From contig NZ_FPBV01000001.1 of the NCBI RefSeq assembly GCF_900116805.1, forward strand, positions 434,001-498,000: DNA of 64,000 bases, written 5' to 3'. This document shows, in pieces, positions 32,676 through 40,509 of this stretch. The notes beneath the pieces are model-generated. The model was not told where the DNA came from. It saw only the letters and a program-made list of their open reading frames with translations, and did no database searches. How positions within the stretch are numbered: position 1 is the first letter of the stretch; every line of letters begins with the position of its first letter. Source of the DNA: Paenalicyclobacillus macrosporangiidus (GTDB lineage Bacteria; Bacillota; Bacilli; Alicyclobacillales; Alicyclobacillaceae). A program made the position numbers and the translations under genes.

Positions 32676-32938
32676 AGCCTGTGTACCTGGGCGAGGTCTG
32701 GCCCGGGTGCAAGGCCTACCGGTTCGGGGAGTGCACGGTGCTGGTGGAGCGGCACCGGAAAATCGGGTGGCATATGTCCATCAGCCACCCGAACCGCTAC
32801 CCGACATGGGACGAGATCCGGGACGCGCGGTACGAGCTGGTGCCGGACGATGTGACGATGGCGATGCTGCTCCCGCCGCGTCGGGAGTACGTGAATCTGC
32901 ACCAGAACTGTTTCCACTTGCATGAAATCAAGGAGTGA
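32672..32938 (+). CDS. phage protein, DUF7694-like
   Basis: 88 residues. The block ISHPNRYPTWDEIRDARYEL followed by MAMLLPPRREYVN and CFHLHEI recalls a conserved family of small phage proteins (I think DUF7694), often found near replication genes. Overlaps the upstream gene by four bases. No function known. Confidence 0.65.
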   Translation: MKPVYLGEVWPGCKAYRFGECTVLVERHRKIGWHMSISHPNRYPTWDEIRDARYELVPDDVTMAMLLPPRREYVNLHQNCFHLHEIKE

Positions 32939-32943
32939 TCCCA

Positions 32944-33123
32944 ATGAAAAACGCGCATGAGGGCAGGTATGACGTCTGGCTTCAAATCGACGGCGGGTGG
33001 AGGCCGGTTCGCTGGCTTACCAGGTCCCAGGCAGAGAGTTATGCGCTGGATGCCGAGGAAAAGGGGATCTCATTTCGGATCGTGCCGTCGCCGCGCACGA
33101 CCATCGACGAACTGGTGGAGTGA
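32944..33123 (+). CDS. hypothetical phage protein
   Basis: 59 residues, beta-rich (RYDVWLQIDGGWRPVRWL), start ATG 32944 after AAGGAGTGAT. No family recognised. Confidence 0.55.
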   Translation: MKNAHEGRYDVWLQIDGGWRPVRWLTRSQAESYALDAEEKGISFRIVPSPRTTIDELVE

Positions 33124-33133
33124 GGTGCCGAGC

Positions 33134-33346
33134 GTGAGCAAGCCGAGCAAGAGCGAACAGGCACGCATCGACGCACTGCACAGAGAACTGCAGCGCAAGC
33201 GCGACACAGCGCACCGGCTGGGGATCGACCTCACTATCGCTGGCCGGTCCTACGACCCATACGTCGACACGCTGAGAGAGGTGCGGGATCACCTGGACGA
33301 CGCAATTTTAAGGCTCGGGCGCATTGTGACGAAGGCAGACACGTGA
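33134..33346 (+). CDS. hypothetical phage protein
   Basis: 70 residues from GTG 33134 (GAGGTG upstream), helical and charged, with YDPYVDTLREVRDHLDDAIL. The reading frame extends upstream without a good start. No family recognised. Confidence 0.5.
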   Translation: MSKPSKSEQARIDALHRELQRKRDTAHRLGIDLTIAGRSYDPYVDTLREVRDHLDDAILRLGRIVTKADT

Positions 33347-33361
33347 AGGAGCGTGTTTGGT

Positions 33362-33595
33362 ATGGACGCGCGAATAGAACGTCGGCTGCATTGGGTCCAC
33401 AGGTTGGACGCCGCGGTCCCGTCCCGGTACTGCTGGGCGGGGCTGCGGGCCTGGGCCCTTAGAGAGACCGGGAAGAATGCCGCTAGGTGCGGGGATTACT
33501 GCTGGAACGAGTCTCGGATCGTCGGGGCGTGCTACTGCGGGAAGTTCATGGCCGGGCAGACGGTCGCGAAGATGGGGGCCGAAAGGGGAGTGTGA
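33362..33595 (+). CDS. small cysteine-rich phage protein
   Basis: 77 residues from ATG 33362, ten bases after AAGGAG. Cysteines occur in YCWAGL, RCGDYCWNE and ACYCGKF, suggesting a metal site. No family recognised. Confidence 0.55.
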   Translation: MDARIERRLHWVHRLDAAVPSRYCWAGLRAWALRETGKNAARCGDYCWNESRIVGACYCGKFMAGQTVAKMGAERGV

Positions 33596-33598
33596 GGG

Positions 33599-33886
33599 GT
33601 GACTAGCGTACAGGCTGCCGCAATCATAGGCGAGGAGGCCATGCGCGCATTAGAGAGTGCAGGGTTTGAGGTGTTCCAGAGTCCTCCGCCCGGTTTCTAT
33701 GTTGAGCCTCGCGTTTTCTGCTCGCGATGCAATCAAGTGGCCGATTACTGTCGCGTGTGCTGGAAGCCAATCTGTACATGGTGCAAGGGGCTTCCAAAAC
33801 CGGGAAGTTCGGAGGATTGGGAAAGACTCCGCTGCGAGGAGTGTGCGCGACGGGAGGAGGATATGGATCATGGCCAGCACCGTTGA
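33599..33886 (+). CDS. zinc-finger-like phage protein
   Basis: 95 residues. A helical start precedes a dense cysteine set: FCSRCNQVADYCRVCWKPICTWC and RCEECARREE, probably two zinc sites of B-box or treble-clef type. GTG start three bases behind the previous stop; the 3' end overlaps the next gene. Confidence 0.6.
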   Translation: MTSVQAAAIIGEEAMRALESAGFEVFQSPPPGFYVEPRVFCSRCNQVADYCRVCWKPICTWCKGLPKPGSSEDWERLRCEECARREEDMDHGQHR

Positions 33887-34169
33887 CGATATCCGGGACG
33901 TGCGCCAACGAGCTGCCGCAATCCTGAGCGGCCACAAGCTTCGGCAGTTGGAGGAAGTGGGGCTGGCGGTGGTGGACAGGCGGCGGTTGGAGGCGTTGGA
34001 AAAAGTAGCGTCTCAAGCGTGGGAAGTCGTAATTGGCGCTGAAAAGCAGGTTGGATGTTCATATGCGGTGCATGGGGATGAGATCGACCATCTGCGACGA
34101 CTGCTTGAAGGAGACGTTGGCGAAGTCGTCGCGGTGGACAAGCGGCGGCTGGAGGCGATGGAGCGGTGA
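33870..34169 (+). CDS. hypothetical phage protein
   Basis: 99 residues from ATG 33870 after GGGAGGAGG. Helical, with a partial internal duplication: VVDRRRLEALEK and VVAVDKRRLEAMER. Overlaps neighbours on both sides. No known family. Confidence 0.55.
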   Translation: MASTVDDIRDVRQRAAAILSGHKLRQLEEVGLAVVDRRRLEALEKVASQAWEVVIGAEKQVGCSYAVHGDEIDHLRRLLEGDVGEVVAVDKRRLEAMER

Positions 34170-34876
34170 CGACCAAGGTGCGGATCGACGGCGTGACGAT
34201 TGAGGCCACGGGTGAGTACGAGCATGAACTTATCGACCGGGTGCTGGACTTCCTGATCGCACGGCACTCTGGGTCTGTGGTCGTACCTCCAACCAAGGAA
34301 GAACTCGAGGCCGCGAGGGGGGACGCCCTGAAGGAGGCGGATTCCAAGGCTACGGCAGTGGAACCGCGGAACATCGATCAGATCCTCGAGGACTTCGCGC
34401 GAAGGCATTCGGAAGCGGACAGGACGGCAGAAAAGACCGTCGGCAGGCCTCGCCAGTACCCAAGGGTCGGCGTGGACGGCGCAATCGTGGAAGGACCGAA
34501 AAGCGGCGCAACCATCGCGGAGCGGTTGGAGGCCACATGGGCAGCGTTTTCCGGGCGAACGAATGAGATCGCTGATAAAGCTGCCGATGGCGAGTCGGTT
34601 CCAGAGTTCTGGCGCACCGGTATCAAAACGGACGAGTTCGGGCGCAAGAAGTACAAGACCTACTACCACTGCCCCGCATGCGGAGACCGGGGGCGCCACT
34701 ACCTGTACGAGGGGACCGGGACGTGCAGGTGCCGCGCATGCGGTGCGGAGCTGAGTGTATCCCAAGCAGTCCCGGACGCTTACCTCGAGCGCGATCAGTA
34801 CGGGAATTTCTTCGTGGCGAAGACGTTGGCTGAGCCGAAACAGGCGGAAAATGTCGAGGAAACCGTTGGAGTGTGA
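34166..34876 (+). CDS. phage protein with C-terminal zinc ribbon
   Basis: 236 residues. A small beta/alpha N-terminus (KVRIDGVTIEATGEYEHELIDRVLDFL), then a charged middle, then YHCPACGDRGRHYLYEGTG and CRCRACGAEL, a typical zinc ribbon with tyrosine-rich surroundings. DNA binding is plausible. GTG start overlapping the previous stop. Confidence 0.6.
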   Translation: MTTKVRIDGVTIEATGEYEHELIDRVLDFLIARHSGSVVVPPTKEELEAARGDALKEADSKATAVEPRNIDQILEDFARRHSEADRTAEKTVGRPRQYPRVGVDGAIVEGPKSGATIAERLEATWAAFSGRTNEIADKAADGESVPEFWRTGIKTDEFGRKKYKTYYHCPACGDRGRHYLYEGTGTCRCRACGAELSVSQAVPDAYLERDQYGNFFVAKTLAEPKQAENVEETVGV

Positions 34877-34981
34877 GGCATTGAAACGGCGCGCGGGCTC
34901 AATCCAACGAAGGCGGGAATGTATGAACATCGGTTAATTCATTGATTCGTTGGTTAGCGTCTCGGCGCGCCGACGGGGGTG

Positions 34982-35224
34982 ATGATGGTGAAGGTGATGA
35001 AGCGGAATTCTGAACAGGCTTCCTTTTTGGACGACCTGTTCGAACCAAGCGACGAACCGGATCTCCCGAAGAGGCAACGGGCCGAACACAGGCGCGCCGA
35101 GAGGCCATCCGAGACGAGAAGTGGAATCTGCCGCAAGTGCGGGGCGGGCCGGTTCAGCCTCGCGATTGTGGCAGGCACGTGGTACCGCACCTGCGAGGCG
35201 TGCAGAGATAGAACGGTCATCTAG
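34982..35224 (+). CDS. small zinc-ribbon phage protein
   Basis: Up to 80 residues; starts at 34982, 34985 or 34997 are all possible. An acidic SFLDDLFEPSDEPDLP region, a basic stretch, then ICRKCGAGRFSLA and CEACRDRT form a zinc ribbon. The 100 bases before it hold no gene that I can support. Confidence 0.55.
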   Translation: MMVKVMKRNSEQASFLDDLFEPSDEPDLPKRQRAEHRRAERPSETRSGICRKCGAGRFSLAIVAGTWYRTCEACRDRTVI

Positions 35225-35235
35225 GGGGTATCGCC

Positions 35236-35730
35236 GTGAAGGACTATATGAACGCGCACGAACAGCAGTCGTACCTTATGGCCAGCGCGGCGGTCACCGC
35301 GGTGGGAACGGTCCTCGACCGTGTGTCAGGGCGCCTACAGAAGGAGGCGCTTGCGGACCTGAGGCGCGGCCGGGCCTTCATTGAGCGGGCGCTCCGAACC
35401 TGGATAAAGCCGGTCAATCAACGGACGCGCGAAATCCTGATGCGCAAGAGCGCCGGGGTCACCATCGGGGTCATCAATGACACGGCGATGCAGGCCACGC
35501 ACAAGGAGTTCCTGCGGTACATGAAGCGGATCCGGGACGAGGTCTATCAGGAGGAAGGCAGGGACTACGTGTACGACCTGGCTGAGGTCGCCATGGCGGC
35601 CGCGTGCCCGGGGTGCAACGGGGCGCCGAAGGCCACGTGCCCTGTGTACGAGGCCCTGCACAACCTGTACATCGAACCGTGGGACGCGAACCATCCGCGG
35701 TGTGAATACGCCGGTTCTGGTGCTGTTTGA
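35236..35730 (+). CDS. phage protein, DUF5651-like
   Basis: 164 residues, mostly helical, with cysteine pairs near the end (ACPGCNGAPKATCPVY). It resembles a family of phage proteins found beside recU (I think DUF5651); function unknown. GTG start. Confidence 0.6.
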   Translation: MKDYMNAHEQQSYLMASAAVTAVGTVLDRVSGRLQKEALADLRRGRAFIERALRTWIKPVNQRTREILMRKSAGVTIGVINDTAMQATHKEFLRYMKRIRDEVYQEEGRDYVYDLAEVAMAAACPGCNGAPKATCPVYEALHNLYIEPWDANHPRCEYAGSGAV

Positions 35731-35750
35731 GCGCGCCGGAGGGATGAGAG

Positions 35751-36254
35751 TTGCAAATCGGCTATGCAAACAGGGGCGCGGCGCTGGAGCAGCTGATCTA
35801 CGTAGCCAACGCTCAGTACCAGGCGAAGGGATTGGCGGTTATCCAAAAGGTGGCCACGCCCTGGAAAGTGGTGAGGCACGGGAGACAGATTATCAGCGCG
35901 TTTCCGGAACGAAAATCCACGGTGGACTTTGTCGGAGTTGCGGCCGGTCGACCGATTGCGTTTGACGCGAAATCCACCCGGACGGAGACACGGTTTCCGC
36001 TGGATAACATCGAGCAGCATCAGTTCGAGTTCCTACAGGCCTGGCACGACCAGGGCGGGATCGCTTTCATCCTCATCGAGTTCGCGACGCTGGATGAGTT
36101 CTACGTTCTGCCGTTCACTGACCTGAACGAATGGTGGGTGGCGATGTATCGCGGCGGGCGCAAGTCTGTGCCGTATGAGACCATTCGGCGACGGTGTCCA
36201 CGCGTGACCGCTGGGCGTGGTGTGGTTCTGGATTACCTACAGGCGGTGGTCTGA
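35751..36254 (+). CDS. recU: RecU-like Holliday junction resolvase
   Basis: 167 residues. The PD-(D/E)xK nuclease signature is seen as RGAALEQLIYVAN, KVATPWKVV, STVDFVGV and IAFDAKST, the last carrying the catalytic D-x-K. It resolves recombination junctions before packaging, complementing the YqaJ-RecT pair. TTG start with GGAGGG upstream. Slightly shorter than bacterial RecU (about 200). Confidence 0.88.
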   Translation: MQIGYANRGAALEQLIYVANAQYQAKGLAVIQKVATPWKVVRHGRQIISAFPERKSTVDFVGVAAGRPIAFDAKSTRTETRFPLDNIEQHQFEFLQAWHDQGGIAFILIEFATLDEFYVLPFTDLNEWWVAMYRGGRKSVPYETIRRRCPRVTAGRGVVLDYLQAVV

Positions 36255-36407
36255 ATGGGCCGCCGAAAGAAGAAGATCGTTCGCTGGCATCTTCTCTGGC
36301 GCATGGAGGAGGGGCAGCGCGTATGGGTGTACGAGCCGCTGACTTTCTCAGACTTGAACAGCAGGTTGCGGGACGGATGGCATGTTATCGGGCTTGATCG
36401 GGACTAG
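36255..36407 (+). CDS. very small phage protein
   Basis: A 50-residue protein between recU and the late regulator, starting one base after the recU stop: MGRRKKKIVRWHLLW, a short acidic turn, then SDLNSRLRDGWHVIGLDRD. Its pattern resembles small phage proteins of about 50 residues with a conserved DGWHV-type end. Weak ribosome site, so likely coupled to recU. Confidence 0.5.
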   Translation: MGRRKKKIVRWHLLWRMEEGQRVWVYEPLTFSDLNSRLRDGWHVIGLDRD

Positions 36408-36419
36408 GGAGGGGTGCGC

Positions 36420-36872
36420 ATGACCAAGAAAGACTTGCGGAAGAAGGCGATTCGCGCGATTGAAGCGCACCTACGCTGTTACAAGTCCTATCTTGCGGGG
36501 ATCCGCAACTTGCAAAAGCAGCTGGACTGGATCATGCCGTCGATGACGGCCAAGTACGATCTTGTCGGAGGCTCGCATGGTTCGTTCGTCATCACGTCGT
36601 CGACCGAGAAGTATGCGATTGACCGCATCGAATCCAAACGGGCCCTGGACCTGCACAAACAGATCGCGCAATACAAGCTCATCGTGGAATCCATTGACGA
36701 AGCACTGAAATGCCTGTCGGATGTGGAGCGTCAATTTGTGGAGTATCGGTACTTCCGCCAGTGGCCCATCCGGAAGACGGCCGAGGCGATGGGATACAGC
36801 GAGAAGAACGTGTTCGTGATACGGAATCAGGCCATGGACAAATTGCTTATCTGCTTGCGCAATATCGTGTGA
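36420..36872 (+). CDS. ArpU/RinA-like late transcription regulator
   Basis: 150 residues. The C-terminal third has a sigma region-4-like helix-turn-helix: LSDVERQFVEYRYFRQWPIRKTAEAM, GYSEKNVFVIRNQAMDKL. N-terminal helices are charged. Position right before the late genes fits an ArpU-type activator of packaging and structural genes. ATG 36420 after GGGAGGGG. Confidence 0.8.
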   Translation: MTKKDLRKKAIRAIEAHLRCYKSYLAGIRNLQKQLDWIMPSMTAKYDLVGGSHGSFVITSSTEKYAIDRIESKRALDLHKQIAQYKLIVESIDEALKCLSDVERQFVEYRYFRQWPIRKTAEAMGYSEKNVFVIRNQAMDKLLICLRNIV

Positions 36873-36889
36873 ACGTTGGGGGGATCACC

Positions 36890-37438
36890 GTGAATCTGTG
36901 GAAAGTGGTGGCGCTTGTCGTCGGTGCGGTGGTGGTGGTCGTCGGGATATTCCTTGGCTTCCGCCTGACCCTGCCCAAAATCGACGATGAGAAGGTCAAG
37001 AGCGTGCAGGCGGCCCTGGCGAGCACAAAGAATGCCGGGGAGATCATCGCGCACGTGCACGATGAGATGAATGGCATTGTGGGATGGAACGGCTATGAGG
37101 ACTACAAGGACCCGGAGTCGAAAGAGTGGGCCACTTGGGAGCTGGACAACTACCCGCAGATAAAGTATGAGCTGAGAGAGGCACAGGATCTCCTGCAAAA
37201 CGGCGGGAATGAAGCCAAGCTGGTGCTGAGAGACCTGGACAACGCCATCGCCTTGTTGGACGTGGCGAAGCAGAAGCATGAGGTGACCGCGCTATTGTAC
37301 CTGCACCGGATCGTTTCGGATCTCGGACAGTTCGCCTACGGGCACTACACCGACCGGAACCCGTGGGGATACACGTACACGCTCGACGGGAAGTTCGTGC
37401 CCCAGGTAGTGGCATTCTTGAATCAAGAGCAGAAATAG
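36890..37438 (+). CDS. membrane-anchored hypothetical protein
   Basis: 182 residues from GTG 36890 (GGGGGGATC upstream). One strong N-terminal membrane span (VVALVVGAVVVVVGIFLGF) anchors a helical domain outside or inside. No enzyme motif. It follows the late regulator and precedes an intergenic hairpin; a superinfection-exclusion role is possible but unsupported. Confidence 0.55.
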   Translation: MNLWKVVALVVGAVVVVVGIFLGFRLTLPKIDDEKVKSVQAALASTKNAGEIIAHVHDEMNGIVGWNGYEDYKDPESKEWATWELDNYPQIKYELREAQDLLQNGGNEAKLVLRDLDNAIALLDVAKQKHEVTALLYLHRIVSDLGQFAYGHYTDRNPWGYTYTLDGKFVPQVVAFLNQEQK

Positions 37439-37518
37439 AGTTTTTGGTGAGTTTTCTTGGAGTTTGGGAGCTGTCTAACGCGTTATGTTGGTATCGACGG
37501 TGAATATCCCCTATCCCG

Positions 37519-37558
37519 AGGACGTTCCAAGTGTGCATCGGTACGGAGCGTCCTGATT
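37519..37558 (+). terminator. terminator before the NYN moron
   Basis: AGGACG(T)TCC from 37519 pairs with GGA(G)CGTCCT ending 37554, then GATTTATTT. The gap 37439-37675 otherwise holds AT-rich DNA that probably includes the moron promoter. Confidence 0.55.
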
Positions 37559-37675
37559 TATTTGTGCGGATACCAATGAAATCTCAGCGAAAGAACGACA
37601 CGTGTTTTGCTTATAGCAGATGTCAGGAGGAAAAACCTTCTGGTCGTAGAATAACTACGCTGGAGGGTGATGAGA

Positions 37676-38449
37676 GTGGGCAAATTCAATGTATTTATTG
37701 ATGGTACATGGCTGTTTAGAATTTGTAAGGCTACAGGGATCTTGGCTGCCAAGACTGAGAACCCTAATGAACATTTTCGCATCGACTTCGAAAAATTGAC
37801 TAAGTTTATTGAAAGGCAGCTTGGGCAATTTTACGGGCGTCCATTTGAGCCTGCCGAACTAATGCTCTTCACATCAATCATAGATGTGTCTAAGGCTGAT
37901 CCAAGTTGGGGAGATTTGACGAGGATTTCGAATGGCTCATATGCCCGAAGCCAGTTCGTGTACTCTGCGAGTCAAGCCGGTTACGATGTTAGTAATGTAT
38001 TTTCGATACCATTAAAACAGTGGATGATTCGGGCCATTGAAAACGACACTTATGAAGAAAAGATGGTTGACACCACTCTGGTTGCTACATTGGTCGAGAG
38101 AACTATTAAGAACCCAAATTTCGTTCAGGTTATCATTGCCGGAGATTTGGACATCTTGCCTGGGATAAAAACTGTGATTCCCAATTATAGTGAGAATGTT
38201 GTGCTTGTTAGCAGCCATCCCGAGCAGTTTGACATAAACAATCAAACTTCTTCTTTTCACCTTCACAGTTTCGAGTTCAAATATGGGCCAATTTATCTCG
38301 AAAATTACCTAATTGACATCATGGTAGGCAACTATACATACAAGTGTCATCATTGCGGAAAAGTATTTGCAAGATGGAGAGAAATTCCGAGGCACCATAA
38401 TCCGCTTTGTGGTAAATGCCTGACTGAGCGTAATGCAAGATCATCTTAA
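37676..38449 (+). CDS. NYN-domain (PIN-like) nuclease with zinc ribbon, AT-rich moron
   Basis: 257 residues from GTG 37676 (GGAGGG eight bases upstream). The N-terminal NYN/PIN-like fold shows acidic metal-site residues in VFIDGTWLF (Asp near 9), VDTTLVATLVERT (Asp near 131) and IIAGDLDILPGI (near 155-162). A zinc ribbon closes it: CHHCGKVF and CGKC. NYN domains are RNases or nucleases. Base use is visibly AT-richer than all neighbours, with ATT/TTT/AAT codons frequent, and it is bounded by hairpins on both sides. It looks like a recently acquired moron; anti-phage defence is an inference. Confidence 0.8.
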   Translation: MGKFNVFIDGTWLFRICKATGILAAKTENPNEHFRIDFEKLTKFIERQLGQFYGRPFEPAELMLFTSIIDVSKADPSWGDLTRISNGSYARSQFVYSASQAGYDVSNVFSIPLKQWMIRAIENDTYEEKMVDTTLVATLVERTIKNPNFVQVIIAGDLDILPGIKTVIPNYSENVVLVSSHPEQFDINNQTSSFHLHSFEFKYGPIYLENYLIDIMVGNYTYKCHHCGKVFARWREIPRHHNPLCGKCLTERNARSS

Positions 38450-38466
38450 TGCGTTTGACACTCATG

Positions 38467-38490
38467 CCCGCTTCGGCGGGTTTTTTATTT
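38467..38490 (+). terminator. strong terminator after the NYN gene
   Basis: CCCGC-TTCG-GCGGG (38467-38480) followed by TTTTTTATTT. Confidence 0.9.
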
Positions 38491-38511
38491 GTCGTCCACT
38501 GGGGTGATCCA

Positions 38512-39933
38512 ATGAACATTCAGCGAGTTCCAGTCGGCCAAATCAATCCATCGCCATATAATCCCCGCATTGACCTTCATCCCGGAGACCCGGTATACGA
38601 GAAGCTTAGACGATCCATTGCGGAGTTCGGTTTGGTGGAACCGATCGTCTGGAACCAGCGAACCGGCAGAGTGGTCGGTGGTCACCAGCGTCTAAAGGTG
38701 CTCCAGGAGATGGGGATCACCGAGACCGAGGTTGTGGTGGTCGATCTGGACGACACCCGGGAGAAGGCGCTGAATATCGCGCTCAACAAAATCCAGGGCG
38801 AATGGGATATGCCCAAGCTGAAGGATCTCCTGGAGGAACTGGACACCGGGGAACTGGACATTGAAATCACGGGGTTCGACCTCGCCGAGGTTGAAGACTT
38901 GCTGACCAGGTTCACGGAGGACGACGAGGACGACGAACATTTCGACGTCGCAAAAGCCCTGCAGGAGATTGTCGATGCCCGCATTCAGCCGGGGGAAGTA
39001 TGGCGGCTTGGTCAGCACCTGCTTATTTGCGGGGACAGCACGGACGACGAAGTCTGGCGGAGGCTGCTTGGGGACGTGAAGGTCGACCTCATTGTCACTT
39101 CTCCGCCGTACAACGTCGGGATCAACTACGCGACGTATAAAGACAGTAAGGCGCGGGACGAGTACCTGGATTTCATCCGCGAGGTGGGCACGAACATCCT
39201 CCTGCACCTGGCGCCGGGCCGGTTCGTGGCTTGGAACGTCGGTGTGTCTCCGGACTCATACCCGCACTATCACGTCGTCACGCTGGAACAATGCGGGCTC
39301 CAGTTCTACCGGCAGATCGTGTGGGAGAAGTCCGGGGTTCCGTATCCGATTTTCCAGACGACGAGGCGGACGAAGAAGGCGCGGCACTACAAGCCGAACT
39401 ACAAGCACGAAGTCGTCTACGTGCTGCGCAAAGAGGACGCAGAGGACGTGCAGCTGCCGACTGTCCAGTGTCCTGTATGCGACGGCAGCGGCATGGTCGA
39501 GGGGATGGAACACCCTGTCACCCACGAAATGCTGGTCCTGATGACGTGGGGCGAACCGGAGAAAGGCGACAAGATACAGCCGCTAAAGAAGTACGCGAAC
39601 GATGTATGGCACATCGTACAGTCGCAGGCCACGACCGATCTCCCGACGCTGGGCACCAAATCGTCCGGGCTGGAGAAGGGCGGCAAGAAGTCGCACATGG
39701 TCAAGGCGCACCCGGCAGCATTCCCGGTCGAGCTACCGAGGGCCGTGATGACGTTCCTGACCGCCGAGGGCGAAAGCGTGCTCGACCCGTTCTGCGGATC
39801 AGGTTCCACCATCATCGCCGCGGAGAAGATGGGCCGGGTGGCATACGGGATCGAGTTCGACCCGATTTACTGCGAACTGGCCATGCGCAGATGGGAAGAG
39901 TTCACCGGGCAGGAGGCCACCAAACTGGCGTAG
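38512..39933 (+). CDS. ParB-like plus DNA methyltransferase fusion
   Basis: 473 residues. Residues 1-135 form a ParB/Srx-like domain (VGQINPSPYNPR, RSIAEFGLVEPIVW, VVGGHQRLKVLQEMG). Residues 160-470 are a beta-class amino-methyltransferase with TSPPYNVG (196-203) as motif IV and DPFCGSGSTIIAAEKMGR as motif I. It methylates adenine N6 or cytosine N4 in DNA, probably protecting phage DNA or regulating packaging. No restriction enzyme is adjacent. It opens the late operon just before terminase. Confidence 0.9.
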   Translation: MNIQRVPVGQINPSPYNPRIDLHPGDPVYEKLRRSIAEFGLVEPIVWNQRTGRVVGGHQRLKVLQEMGITETEVVVVDLDDTREKALNIALNKIQGEWDMPKLKDLLEELDTGELDIEITGFDLAEVEDLLTRFTEDDEDDEHFDVAKALQEIVDARIQPGEVWRLGQHLLICGDSTDDEVWRRLLGDVKVDLIVTSPPYNVGINYATYKDSKARDEYLDFIREVGTNILLHLAPGRFVAWNVGVSPDSYPHYHVVTLEQCGLQFYRQIVWEKSGVPYPIFQTTRRTKKARHYKPNYKHEVVYVLRKEDAEDVQLPTVQCPVCDGSGMVEGMEHPVTHEMLVLMTWGEPEKGDKIQPLKKYANDVWHIVQSQATTDLPTLGTKSSGLEKGGKKSHMVKAHPAAFPVELPRAVMTFLTAEGESVLDPFCGSGSTIIAAEKMGRVAYGIEFDPIYCELAMRRWEEFTGQEATKLA

Positions 39934-39966
39934 TCGGAAAACAACCCCATGCAAGAAGGTGGTGAG

Positions 39967-40509
39967 ATGGCAAAATGCGGAGCAAAGACCCGTAAAGGAA
40001 CGCTGTGCAAAAACAACGCCATGGCGAACGGGCGGTGCCGGATGCACGGCGGGAAGTCGACCGGGCCGCCGCTCGGCAACAAAAACGCGGTCACCACTGG
40101 GGAGTACGAGACGATCTGGCTGGACACGCTCGACGACACCGAGCGCGTCCTTTTTCATGCGGTCAACACGGACGCCCTGGCGCAGCTGGACAACGAAATC
40201 CGGCTCACCGAGATCCGGGAGCGGCGCATGCTCCAACGAATCCAGCGGCTCCAACAGAGCAAGGAGATGGGCGTAGCGCAGCTGACGAAGTTCAAGAAAA
40301 ATGGGCCGGACGGCGAGGAATCGTCCGAGGAATTCCTGATGCAGCCGGTCGTGGACACCATCCAACGGATCGAGGAAGCGCTGACCCGCGTCCAGGAGCG
40401 CAAGCTTAAGCTGATCGAACTGAAACACCGGATCCTCAGCGGTGGCCGCGACGACACCAACAGCCTGGGCGACCTGGTCAAGGCGATCCGGGAGAGTGCG
40501 CAGGCATGA
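39967..40509 (+). CDS. terS: terminase small subunit
   Basis: 180 residues from ATG 39967 (AAGGTGGTGAG). The N-terminal CGAKTRKGTLCKNNAM...GRCRMHGG motif and KSTGPPLGNKNAV are typical of PBSX/YqaS-like small terminases, followed by long coiled-coil helices for oligomerisation. It recognises the packaging site. Overlaps the large subunit start by four bases. Confidence 0.85.
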   Translation: MAKCGAKTRKGTLCKNNAMANGRCRMHGGKSTGPPLGNKNAVTTGEYETIWLDTLDDTERVLFHAVNTDALAQLDNEIRLTEIRERRMLQRIQRLQQSKEMGVAQLTKFKKNGPDGEESSEEFLMQPVVDTIQRIEEALTRVQERKLKLIELKHRILSGGRDDTNSLGDLVKAIRESAQA

